From the NCBI GenBank assembly GCA_017427415.1, contig JAFRSU010000032.1:1-54132 (forward strand): DNA of 54,132 nucleotides. Reading direction: 5' to 3'. The notes beneath the pieces are model-generated. The model was not told the DNA's origin, ran no database searches, and worked only from the letters and a program-made list of their open reading frames with translations. Each line of letters opens with the position of its first letter. Position 1 is the first letter of the stretch. A program made the translations under genes and the position numbers. Positions 1-8,035 of this stretch are shown here, in pieces. This DNA is from Lachnospiraceae bacterium. GTDB lineage: Bacteria > Bacillota > Clostridia > Lachnospirales > Lachnospiraceae.

Positions 1-42
1 TCTGTCAGACATTTGATAGCGGCAATTGACAAGAAAGCGTAA
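1..42 (+). CDS. 3' tail of an upstream gene, product unknown
   Basis: An open frame runs in from the left edge and stops at TAA 40-42; its last residues would read RHLIAAIDKKA. Only 13 codons are visible, so the product cannot be named and it could be chance. The sigma-A-type promoter of the next gene lies over 100 bases further on, so this would be the end of a separate transcription unit. Confidence 0.3.
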   Translation, partial: SVRHLIAAIDKKA

Positions 43-157
43 AAGCATTAAAATACAGGTTGGATGTAAATCATTGTATTCTAAGAATCAATCTAAGGTA
101 TTCTTTTTTTAGCTCCCAACCAACAATAACTTTACACTATCAAGGTCTGAAATGCAG

Positions 158-186
158 TTGAAATAAAACCTGCTTTTTGCTATAAT
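158..186 (+). promoter_or_regulatory. Sigma-A promoter of the cysK operon
   Basis: TTGAAA (158-163) and a perfect TATAAT (181-186) are separated by 17 bases. The leader to the cysK start is about 60 bases and shows no T-box or S-box fold that I can recognise. The rest of 43-254 is AT-rich, with only a weak possible hairpin (AAGAAT/ATTCTT) followed by T residues near 80-110. Confidence 0.7.
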
Positions 187-254
187 CAGACATTAGAGTG
201 TCAGCAGGAAAAAGACTGCACTGAATAATATTTTATTTTAATCCGGAGGACGAA

Positions 255-1157
255 ATGTACTACTCAAATGTGATCGATATGATCGGAAACACACCGCTGT
301 TTTCTTTTAAGGAGAGCACCGGCTTTAACATTTTTGCGAAAGCCGAGTTTTTAAATCCAGGCGGAAGTATAAAGGACAGGATCGCCAAAAACATGATAGA
401 AGCGGCTGAAAAAGACGGAAAGTTAAAGCCGGGCATGACCATCATAGAGCCGACCAGCGGAAATACCGGTATCGGACTTGCACTCTGCGGTGTAAGAAAG
501 GGATATAAGGTTATCATAGTGATGCCTGAAAATATGTCCGAAGAGCGCAAGAAGATCATCAAGGCATTAGGTGCAGAGCTGGTACTTACTCCCAAGGAGC
601 TGAGCGTGGACGGAGCGGTAAAGGAAGCCGAGAGGATTGCTGCACAGTCTGATGAATACTTCGTGCCCCAGCAGTTTAAAAATCCCGCTAATCCGGACAT
701 CCATTACAGGACTACGGCAAGAGAGCTGTGTGAGCAGATTGGACAGAAGATAGACGTATATGTATCAGGTATCGGTTCGGGCGGAACCCTGCAGGGTATT
801 GCAAAATATCTGCTTGAGCAGAATCCCGATACAAAGATAGTGGCTGTTGAACCCAAGAATGTATCCGCATTACTCGGAGATGAGCCCGGACTTCACCAGA
901 TACAGGGTATCGGAGACGGTTTTATCCCGGATATACTTGACACCAAGATCATCACCGATATAGTCGAAGTAGCTGATGATGATGCTATAGATACGGCCAG
1001 ACATTTAGCAAAGGTTCAGGGCTTACTTGTAGGTACAAGTTCGGGAGCCAATGTCTGGACCGCAATGAGAATGGCTGAAAAATACGGTAAGGATAAAGTG
1101 ATAGCCACTGTTCTTCCTGACAGGGCTGAAAGATATTTCTCTACCGCACTTATCTGA
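255..1157 (+). CDS. cysK: Cysteine synthase A (O-acetylserine sulfhydrylase)
   Basis: PLP-dependent enzyme that joins O-acetylserine and sulfide to give cysteine in the cytoplasm. At 300 residues it has the normal family length. The PLP lysine is K40 in NPGGSIKDR, the substrate loop TSGNTG is at 67-72, and the glycine-rich phosphate-binding stretch GIGSGGTLQG lies mid-protein. The ATG at 255 is preceded by CCGGAGGA at good spacing. It is the first gene after a strong promoter, and addA follows 47 bases downstream, so the two may be cotranscribed although their functions are unrelated. No linked serine acetyltransferase (cysE) is present. A cystathionine beta-synthase-like role cannot be excluded, but the motifs and length favour CysK. 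Confidence 0.95.
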   Translation: MYYSNVIDMIGNTPLFSFKESTGFNIFAKAEFLNPGGSIKDRIAKNMIEAAEKDGKLKPGMTIIEPTSGNTGIGLALCGVRKGYKVIIVMPENMSEERKKIIKALGAELVLTPKELSVDGAVKEAERIAAQSDEYFVPQQFKNPANPDIHYRTTARELCEQIGQKIDVYVSGIGSGGTLQGIAKYLLEQNPDTKIVAVEPKNVSALLGDEPGLHQIQGIGDGFIPDILDTKIITDIVEVADDDAIDTARHLAKVQGLLVGTSSGANVWTAMRMAEKYGKDKVIATVLPDRAERYFSTALI

Positions 1158-1204
1158 TATCAGGTAGTAGACGGCAGGGATAAGCGTTTTAAAAGGTATA
1201 ACAT

Positions 1205-4200
1205 ATGGAAAACAAATGGACGGATGCCCAAAAAGCGGTAATAGAGACCGGGGATAAAAACCTTCTGGTTTCAGCTGCTGCAGGTGCAGGAAAAACAACT
1301 GTGCTTGTGGCACGTATCATAAGAATGATAACGGACAAAGACAAGCCTGTCGATCTAGACAGGCTTGTTATTATAACGTTCACAAGAGCTGCGGCTGCCC
1401 AGATGAAGCAGAAGATATCCGATGCACTCGAAAAACTGATAGAAGCAGAACCGGAAAATGCTCTCTACCGCAGGCAGTACAGACTGCTCGGAAACGCGTC
1501 CATATGCACCATTGACAGTTTCTGTTTGAATATTGTAAGAGCGTATTTTCAGAAGCTTGACTTAGATCCTGCCTTCAGGATCGCCGATGAAACCGAGCTT
1601 AAGCTGGTCGAGAGCGACTGTATGGATGAGCTTATGGAGAAATACCATACGGAAGCATCGCCTGAGTTCATCAATTTGCTTGAAAGCTATTGCGGATATA
1701 AGTCGGATGATGCGCTTACAGGATACATCTTAAACCTTGCGGGAAAAGCGGAGGCTATGCCCTGGCCTAAAGAATGGCTTGACGCACTGGTTAAGGATTA
1801 TGAGATAGAAAGCGCGGACGAGTTCAACAGATCCGGTGTAGCGGAGAACATCTGTAACCATGTAAAAAGCCTCATAAAAGGAATACTTGCAAGGATCGAT
1901 ATTGCAGAGAAGTTATGTACGACCGGAGACGGTGCCCCTGATTATATACCGGCCATAACGGGTGATAAAACACAGATCAGTGCAGTCCTTGAAGCCAAGG
2001 ATTACACTGAGATAGGGGAGAAGATCAAAGCCATTAAGTTCGGGACTCTTTCGACGAAGAGATCCGGAGATGCGGCAATAAAAGACAGAATAAAGAATAT
2101 CAGAGATAATTATAAGGACAGCATAAAACAAATTAAGAATAATTTCTTCTTTATAAGTGTGGACAATCTTATCGACCTTCTTAAGCTGTCGCTTCCTTCC
2201 GTCAGATGTCTTGTAAATCTGACCAAGGATTATCTTGATCTTTTTGCGGCCAAAAAGAAGGAAAAGAATGTGATCGATTTTTCCGATGCGGAGCATTTTG
2301 CATTAAATATACTCTGGGGAGAAACACCCGAGGCACTGGAACTTCGGAAACAGTATTCCGAGATAATCATCGACGAGTATCAGGACAGCAATAATGTCCA
2401 GGAATATATAGCGAATGCGATAGCGGGCAATGCAAGTGAAGCACCTTATATATTTACTGTAGGTGACGTGAAGCAGAGCATCTACAAATTCAGGAATGCC
2501 TGCCCTGAGCTTTTTGTATCCAAGCAGAAGAAGTACGCTAAGGAAGAGGATAACGGAAAGCTCGTCATACTTGACAACAATTTCCGTTCGCGTGAAGAGG
2601 TACTCGACAGCACCAATGCCGTATTTAAACATGTGATGCGTGAGTCTATCGGCGGCATTGATTATGACGATGAATGCTCATTGAAAAAAGGCTCGGATAA
2701 GCAGAGCTCGCTCGGGGAGGACTCGCCTTATAAGACCGAGGTCCATATTATCTCGAAGGAGCTAGAGGAGACATATGAGCCGGCAGACGCAAAAGCACAT
2801 GGTGCCGGTACGGACAAGCTACAGGCTGCGGATGCAGATACTACAGAGCCGGATGATAACGATGAGACAGAGTCTGTCGAGGCGGAGGATAACAAGCGGG
2901 TACTCGAAGCACGTCTTATAGCTAATAGGATCAAGACTCTTGTATATAAGGAAAAACTTCAGGTAGCCGATGAGGATAATGAAGGGAATACCAGGGATAT
3001 ACGTTTTAAGGATATCGTGATACTGCTTAGGACCATGAAGGACTGGTCGTCAGTATTTGTAGAAACACTTGAGGCGGAGGGAGTACCTGTATTTTCAGAC
3101 GAATCGGACGGCTTTTTCAAGTCGCGTGAAGTGGCTCTCATCATAGATTTATTAAGAATCCTGGACAATCCCCGCAACGATATATCGTTTGCGGCAGTGC
3201 TTCACTCATGTGTGGGCGGTATGGACGAGGATGAACTCGCCGATATCAGGATAAATGCTAAGGATGCGGAAAGCTTTTATGATGCGGCCCTTAAAATATA
3301 CCGCGATGAAACAGACAGCCCGGTAGCCGGAGAGCTGCCTGTTGTAGGAACAAACGGAGATGCCGCAGTAGATTTATCTGCTGCAGGAACAAATGGAGGC
3401 ACCGTAGGTGGATATAAAGAAAAGCTCATCAGATTCTTCTCTCTTTACCGTGAATTGGAAGAATTTAAGCAGACGTCATCGGTATCGGAACTGATAGATA
3501 AGATTTATAACCGGACCGGAATATATGATTATTTTTCCGCCTTCCCGGACGGAGAGAGACGCAAGGCGAATCTCGACATGCTTCCGGCATATGCAGTAGA
3601 TTTTGAGAACACAAGCTACTCCGGCCTGTTCGGGTTTATCAGATATTATGATAAGCTTAAAAACAATGAGCTTGATTACGGTGAAGCCGGTGCCAGAACA
3701 ATGGCCGACTGCGTGCATATTATGAGTATCCACAAGAGTAAAGGCTTGGAGTTCCCTGTCGTATTTGTGGCAGGCATGGGAAAACAGTTTAATCTTAAGG
3801 ACTTTTCCGGTGATATCTGCATAAGCTCCGATCATGGCATCGGGATAAAATATGTGGATGTGGAACGACGCATCAAGTATCCGTCATTCTATCATTCTGT
3901 CATAAAGATGCGTGGGACCGAAGGCTTAATAGGCGAGGAAATGCGTCTTTTGTATGTAGCCATGACACGTGCGAAGGACAAACTCATAATGACCGGTTAT
4001 ACCGATAAGGTTAACCAGGCTACGGATTATGCGGCATTGTATAAATCAAAAAACTTTATGGATTTTGTATACCCTGTGCTGATCCCGGAGAAAAAGTATT
4101 TTGATACTGTAGTTTATTCTGTGGATACCGTATCAGGTATGACAGGTGAGGATGTACCTGTCACAAGGAATACTGCTCCGGAGAACGGAATTGCTTTGGC

Positions 4201-5032
4201 AATACCGATGGATTTTGTAAAAGGTAGCGATAAGGAATCCCTTGAAGAAAAGATAAAGCGTGCCAGAGACGTTGAGTATGAATATAAGTATCTTGAGGCA
4301 CTGCCTGTCAAGCTGTCAGTATCCGACTTGAAGCATCAGATGATAGAGGAAGAATTCGGAGAGAATGTATTTGAGGAAACAAGAGAATTCCTGCCGGGGG
4401 ATAAGACTCTGCCTGATTTCTTAAAGACAGGAGAAAAGCTTTCGCGCGGCACCGACTACGGTACTCTGGTACATAAATGCATGCAGTTTATGCCGATGAG
4501 CGCGGAAACCGATGTCAGAGATTTCCTTACAGATATGCAGGCTAAAGGCAGGTTGTCTTCAGAAGAAGCAGGAAAGATGCCTGTGAATAAGTTTATCACA
4601 TTCCTTAATTCACCACTTGCCGACAGGATCAGAAAAGCTGAGGCGAATGGGCAGTTCTATCGTGAGAAGCAATTCATGATACTGGTTAACGCTAAGGATA
4701 TAAATGCCGATAAATACGGGGAAAGCGAGGAAAAAGTCCCGGTACAGGGTGTAATTGACGCCATGTTCATCGAGGATGGAGAGATCGTCATACTTGATTA
4801 TAAAACCGACAGGGTTGATACTGCCGCGTTGAAACCGGATGTGGCAGCAACCGGCACGAGCAGCATCGGAAACGGGCAGCCTGAAGGAGATACCCCTGAG
4901 GACAGACTTATCAAACTGTATAAGACACAGCTTGACCTGTATGCACAGGCAGCAGAGCGCCTGCTTGGTAGGAAGGTTAAGGAGAAGCTACTGTATTCAT
5001 TCTCGTTAGAGAAGGAGATACGGGTTGTATAA
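1205..5032 (+). CDS. addA: ATP-dependent helicase/nuclease subunit A (AddA)
   Basis: UvrD-family 3'-5' helicase fused to a RecB-type nuclease; with AddB it resects double-strand breaks for RecA loading. At 1275 residues it is close to family length. Visible are Walker A AAAGAGKT (24-31), the Walker B/DExx motif IIIDEYQDS (D390-E391), the later helicase motifs IHKSKGLEFPVVF and LLYVAMTRAKDKL, and the nuclease motif ILDYKTDR with D1198 and K1200. An unusual acidic low-complexity stretch occupies residues about 518-562, and a second degenerate Gly/Ala/Thr-rich repeat lies near 705-735, both between helicase blocks. AddB normally sits just upstream; here the upstream gene is cysK, so addB must be elsewhere. 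The methyltransferase gene starts 17 bases downstream. Confidence 0.95.
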   Translation: MENKWTDAQKAVIETGDKNLLVSAAAGAGKTTVLVARIIRMITDKDKPVDLDRLVIITFTRAAAAQMKQKISDALEKLIEAEPENALYRRQYRLLGNASICTIDSFCLNIVRAYFQKLDLDPAFRIADETELKLVESDCMDELMEKYHTEASPEFINLLESYCGYKSDDALTGYILNLAGKAEAMPWPKEWLDALVKDYEIESADEFNRSGVAENICNHVKSLIKGILARIDIAEKLCTTGDGAPDYIPAITGDKTQISAVLEAKDYTEIGEKIKAIKFGTLSTKRSGDAAIKDRIKNIRDNYKDSIKQIKNNFFFISVDNLIDLLKLSLPSVRCLVNLTKDYLDLFAAKKKEKNVIDFSDAEHFALNILWGETPEALELRKQYSEIIIDEYQDSNNVQEYIANAIAGNASEAPYIFTVGDVKQSIYKFRNACPELFVSKQKKYAKEEDNGKLVILDNNFRSREEVLDSTNAVFKHVMRESIGGIDYDDECSLKKGSDKQSSLGEDSPYKTEVHIISKELEETYEPADAKAHGAGTDKLQAADADTTEPDDNDETESVEAEDNKRVLEARLIANRIKTLVYKEKLQVADEDNEGNTRDIRFKDIVILLRTMKDWSSVFVETLEAEGVPVFSDESDGFFKSREVALIIDLLRILDNPRNDISFAAVLHSCVGGMDEDELADIRINAKDAESFYDAALKIYRDETDSPVAGELPVVGTNGDAAVDLSAAGTNGGTVGGYKEKLIRFFSLYRELEEFKQTSSVSELIDKIYNRTGIYDYFSAFPDGERRKANLDMLPAYAVDFENTSYSGLFGFIRYYDKLKNNELDYGEAGARTMADCVHIMSIHKSKGLEFPVVFVAGMGKQFNLKDFSGDICISSDHGIGIKYVDVERRIKYPSFYHSVIKMRGTEGLIGEEMRLLYVAMTRAKDKLIMTGYTDKVNQATDYAALYKSKNFMDFVYPVLIPEKKYFDTVVYSVDTVSGMTGEDVPVTRNTAPENGIALAIPMDFVKGSDKESLEEKIKRARDVEYEYKYLEALPVKLSVSDLKHQMIEEEFGENVFEETREFLPGDKTLPDFLKTGEKLSRGTDYGTLVHKCMQFMPMSAETDVRDFLTDMQAKGRLSSEEAGKMPVNKFITFLNSPLADRIRKAEANGQFYREKQFMILVNAKDINADKYGESEEKVPVQGVIDAMFIEDGEIVILDYKTDRVDTAALKPDVAATGTSSIGNGQPEGDTPEDRLIKLYKTQLDLYAQAAERLLGRKVKEKLLYSFSLEKEIRVV

Positions 5033-5049
5033 ATGAGGTGTAAGACATC

Positions 5050-5901
5050 ATGAAAGAATACACAGGATTTGCTGAAGTATATGATATGTTCATGGACAAC
5101 GTACCGTATGATAAGTGGGCAAAATATCTGCAAAAGCTCCTAAAGGAAAACGGAGCTAAAGAAGGTATAGTATGCGAACTTGGCTGTGGCACGGGAAAAA
5201 TGACAAGAAGACTGCGTGATATGGGTTATGACATGATTGGAATCGATATCTCTCAGGATATGCTGAATATAGCCATGGAGCAGGAGACAATCCTGAAAAA
5301 AGCCGGAACACAGAATGCAGATATAAACAAGGTAGAAAGCAAACACACAAAATCCGATAAAAAGAAAAACTACGAAATTCTGTATTTAAACCAGGATATG
5401 CGCGAATTTGAACTCTACGGTACCGTGGCAGCAGTCGTAAGCGTCTGTGACAGCATGAACTATATCACTGAAAAAGAGGACCTGCTTACAACCTTTAAAC
5501 TTGTCAGGAACTATCTTGATCCCGGCGGAGTATTTATCTTTGATATGAACACTCCATATTATTATAAGAAGAAACTGGGCGAGCAGACCATCTGCGAAAA
5601 CCGTGACGAGGGCAGTTTCATCTGGGAAAACTACTATGATCCGGATACTAAGATCAATGAGTTTGACATGACTATATATATAAGAAGAAACACGAATGAT
5701 GCTGCTCATGAACTGTATGAAAGATTTGAAGAAACTCACTTTCAGAGAGCTTACAGTATAGCCGAAGTCAAGGCTCTATTAAAAAGGGCCGGTTTAAAAG
5801 ATATCAAGGTCTACAAAGCGTTTACTAAAGATACACCTGATACTGTTACGGAACGAGTATATTTTTTAGCGAAGAAAGATTCTTCACTGCGTTCAGAATG
5901 A
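5050..5901 (+). CDS. Class I SAM-dependent methyltransferase
   Basis: A 283-residue protein with a Rossmann methyltransferase fold. Motif I is CELGCGTGK (residues 42-50) and the acidic end of strand 2 is GIDIS (D66); an aromatic-rich segment around SVCDSMNYI and the strand DPGGVFIFDMNTP follow. The family belongs to the small-molecule/UbiE-like Methyltransf_25 group; the substrate is unknown. It starts 17 bases after addA with GAGGTG upstream and is probably in the cysK-addA operon. The last nine residues (KKDSSLRSE) are encoded by a copy of the dispersed 28-base repeat (5878-5906), so the natural C-terminus has been replaced or extended by repeat insertion. A charged linker at 86-112 (GTQNADINKVESKHTKSDKK region) interrupts the fold. 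Confidence 0.85.
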   Translation: MKEYTGFAEVYDMFMDNVPYDKWAKYLQKLLKENGAKEGIVCELGCGTGKMTRRLRDMGYDMIGIDISQDMLNIAMEQETILKKAGTQNADINKVESKHTKSDKKKNYEILYLNQDMREFELYGTVAAVVSVCDSMNYITEKEDLLTTFKLVRNYLDPGGVFIFDMNTPYYYKKKLGEQTICENRDEGSFIWENYYDPDTKINEFDMTIYIRRNTNDAAHELYERFEETHFQRAYSIAEVKALLKRAGLKDIKVYKAFTKDTPDTVTERVYFLAKKDSSLRSE

Positions 5902-5906
5902 CAATA
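5878..5906 (-). repeat. Dispersed REP-like repeat (type A), overlapping the methyltransferase 3' end
   Basis: Read on the minus strand, this is ATTGTCATTCTGAACGCAGT followed by GAAGAATCT, one of about 13 copies of this repeat in the window. It supplies the last codons and stop of the upstream methyltransferase. Confidence 0.8.
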
Positions 5907-5923
5907 TTTTTAGAATATAACTA

Positions 5924-6168
5924 GGGCGGGGGAAGTGCCGTTTGCAATAAAACCATAAAGCGGCAGAGGATATGCTTCGATTACAGTCACATCGGAGCGA
6001 GGCAAAAATCGGTTAACCAAACCGATTTTTGAACGAAGCACAAGCACATCCGGCATCAGGCGGATGCGCGATTGCGAGTGTCCGAAGCGCAGATGGGAGC
6101 GTAATCGTTAGCATATCCCTGCGCAAGCGAAGACGGGTTTTAGTGCAAAACGGCAATTCCCCTGCCCG
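5924..6168 (+). ncRNA. Large fold-back element, possible structured RNA
   Basis: The stretch between the methyltransferase and hslO folds back on itself along its whole length. The left arm 5924-5954 (GGGCGGGGGAAGTGCCG, then TTTGCAATAAAACC) pairs with 6136-6168. Inside, GGATATGCT (5968-5976) plus CGATTAC pairs with GTAATCG plus AGCATATCC (6101-6118). Local hairpins include AAAAATCGG/CCGATTTTT (6004-6030) and CATCCG/CGGATG (about 6047-6066). No open frame is supported. It could be a multibranched RNA, a long attenuator ahead of hslO, or a MITE-like element; I do not recognise a named family. It ends about 30 bases before the hslO start. Confidence 0.5.
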
Positions 6169-6199
6169 GTAAATTATACTAGGAAAAGGAGATTTTACC

Positions 6200-7096
6200 A
6201 TGACCGATTATATAGTAAGAGCCACTGCAGCGGATGACTGCATCCGCCTCTTTGCGGCCACCACCGCTAACTTAGTACAGAGTGCACACGATGCACATAA
6301 CACATCCAATGTAGCCACGGCAGCGCTCGGCAGACTGCTCACCGGAGGAGTCATCATGGGCAGCATGCTGAAAAACGAAACGGATGTCATGACACTTCAG
6401 ATAGAATGTGCAGGTCCCATAAAGGGCATGACCGTGACAGTGGGAGGAGAAAAAGATAACTGCGTAGACGCAAAAGGCTATGTGATAAATCCCGATGTAG
6501 AGCTGCCTCTAAAGGAAAACGGCAAGCTTGATGTTGGCGGAGCACTGGGTGCCGGCTTTTTGAATGTGATCAAGGATATGGGCTTAAAAGAACCGTTCGC
6601 CGGACAGACCGAACTTGTCACAGGAGAGATAGCCGAGGATCTTACATATTATTTTGCCACATCAGAACAGACTCCTTCAGCGGTAGCACTTGGAGTACTT
6701 ATGGCGCCCGAGGGCGGAAAGGTGCTTTGCGCGGGAGGACTTATAGTCCAGCTGCTTCCCTTTGCTCCGGATGATATCATCGCCAAACTGGAAGAAAAGA
6801 TAAGCACCATGGAACCCATCACCGAGATGTTAAAAAAAGGAAATACTCCCGAAGAAATCCTGAACATACTCTTTGGCGACATGGGACTTAAAATAAACGA
6901 CAGGGTGAATACCGCATTCAAATGCGACTGCAGCAAAGAAAAGGTGTCCAAGGCCATAATGAGTATAGAAAATAAGGACATAGAAGAGATGATAGCCGAT
7001 AATAAGCCCATAGAGGTCAATTGTCACTTCTGCAATACCACATACAGATTTACACCTGAGGAATTGGCTATTTTGCTGAAAAAGAAAAAAATATGA
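6200..7096 (+). CDS. hslO: Redox-regulated holdase chaperone Hsp33
   Basis: Cytoplasmic chaperone that releases zinc and becomes an active holdase under oxidative unfolding stress. Its 298 residues match the family. The C-terminal redox switch is intact: C242-x-C244 in FKCDCSK and C275-x-x-C278 in VNCHFCN, the four zinc ligands. The N-terminal core includes the conserved GRLLTGGVIMGSMLK segment. The ATG at 6200 follows AGGAAAAGGAG. It lies just downstream of the fold-back element and just upstream of the flagellar block, but a sigma-28-type promoter separates it from flgM, so it is likely its own unit. Confidence 0.95.
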   Translation: MTDYIVRATAADDCIRLFAATTANLVQSAHDAHNTSNVATAALGRLLTGGVIMGSMLKNETDVMTLQIECAGPIKGMTVTVGGEKDNCVDAKGYVINPDVELPLKENGKLDVGGALGAGFLNVIKDMGLKEPFAGQTELVTGEIAEDLTYYFATSEQTPSAVALGVLMAPEGGKVLCAGGLIVQLLPFAPDDIIAKLEEKISTMEPITEMLKKGNTPEEILNILFGDMGLKINDRVNTAFKCDCSKEKVSKAIMSIENKDIEEMIADNKPIEVNCHFCNTTYRFTPEELAILLKKKKI

Positions 7097-7117
7097 CAAA
7101 AATATTAAATTTGGTGT

Positions 7118-7144
7118 TAAGTTTATGAGTTTTTATTCCGATAC
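7118..7144 (+). promoter_or_regulatory. Sigma-28-type promoter of flgM
   Basis: TAAG (7118-7121), 15 bases, then TCCGATAC (7137-7144). The same layout recurs upstream of flaG, fliS and flagellin in this window, which supports the call. The leader to flgM is short, about 35 bases. Confidence 0.7.
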
Positions 7145-7187
7145 TGTATGTGAAAGGTTTTAGAAAGACTTTAAGGAGGTGAGCAAT

Positions 7188-7454
7188 ATGCGTATAGATT
7201 CAATGAACCAGGTAAGTCAGGTTTATAACATGAACAAGGTTCGTAAGGTTAATACTTCTTATCAGGCATCATTCAGTGATAAGGTTGAGATATCGCAGCT
7301 CGGAAAGGATATTCAGATAGCTAAGAAGGCAGTAAGTGCCGCTCCCGATATCCGTGAAGATAAGGTGGCAGCTATGAAGACTGCATTAGAAAACGGGTAT
7401 TCCGTAAGCGATAACGATCTTGCAGATAAGTTGTTAGAGAGCTTTGCCATCTGA
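7188..7454 (+). CDS. flgM: Anti-sigma-28 factor FlgM
   Basis: An 88-residue FlgM-type protein that binds sigma-28 (FliA/SigD) and delays late flagellar transcription until the hook is complete. The start ATG at 7188 has AAGGAGGT nine bases upstream; a GTG at 7179 overlaps that ribosome site and is rejected. The N-terminus (MRIDSMNQVSQVYN) is polar and disordered-looking. The C-terminal half, KVEISQLGKDIQIAKKAV then VAAMKTALENGYSV, matches the sigma-binding helices of the family. It is first in flgM-flgN-flgK-flgK and is preceded by a sigma-28 promoter, so it would sit in the usual feedback loop. Confidence 0.9.
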   Translation: MRIDSMNQVSQVYNMNKVRKVNTSYQASFSDKVEISQLGKDIQIAKKAVSAAPDIREDKVAAMKTALENGYSVSDNDLADKLLESFAI

Positions 7455-7468
7455 GTATGGAGGTTTGA

Positions 7469-7984
7469 ATGGCCGGATTAATAGAAGAACTTGTAGATAC
7501 CATGACAAAGGAAAACGATATCTATAAGGAATTAATACCGATAGCGGATGAAAAAACCCGTGTGATCATAAAAAATGACCTCGATGCACTGCAGAAGATA
7601 ACCGAACGGGAGCAACTGACCATCGAAAAGATCAATACTCTCGAGCGCAGGCGTGAAGAGGTCATTATCAATATCGGGACGGTACTGTCACGTGACCCGA
7701 AGGAACTGAATATGAAGGAACTCATCCGTGTGATGGGTAAGCAGCATGGTGAGCAGAGACGCTTAGAAAAGATCCACGATGAGTTAAAGGAAACGTTACA
7801 AAGGCTTGTAACGATAAATGACAGAAATAAGGAACTGATAAACCAATCCCTGGAGATGATACAGTTTAACATGAATCTGATTCAAAGCACAAGGATGGCG
7901 CCCGGGGTAAACAATTATACTCGCGCGGCCGGAGAAAGTGATATCCGGCAGGCAGGGACAGGGATGTTCGATGCCAAGCAGTGA
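7469..7984 (+). CDS. flgN: FlgN-type export chaperone for hook-associated proteins
   Basis: A 171-residue, mostly alpha-helical protein with long heptad-like stretches (for example KNDLDALQKITEREQLTIE), typical of the FlgN family, which keeps FlgK and FlgL unfolded for the flagellar export gate. The call rests mainly on position: it lies 14 bases after flgM and just before two flgK genes, which is where FlgN is found in Firmicutes. The ATG at 7469 follows TATGGAGG. The C-terminal 30 residues are polar and glycine-rich. Confidence 0.85.
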   Translation: MAGLIEELVDTMTKENDIYKELIPIADEKTRVIIKNDLDALQKITEREQLTIEKINTLERRREEVIINIGTVLSRDPKELNMKELIRVMGKQHGEQRRLEKIHDELKETLQRLVTINDRNKELINQSLEMIQFNMNLIQSTRMAPGVNNYTRAAGESDIRQAGTGMFDAKQ

Positions 7985-8035
7985 CCGGGAAACCGGTGGG
8001 TAAGCAAAGTCGCGGGGGAGCAGCGGGGTGAGCCT

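Noticed and set aside
7179..7187. GTG start for flgM three codons upstream
   Set aside because: The GTG overlaps the AAGGAGGT ribosome site; ATG 7188 is correctly spaced from it.
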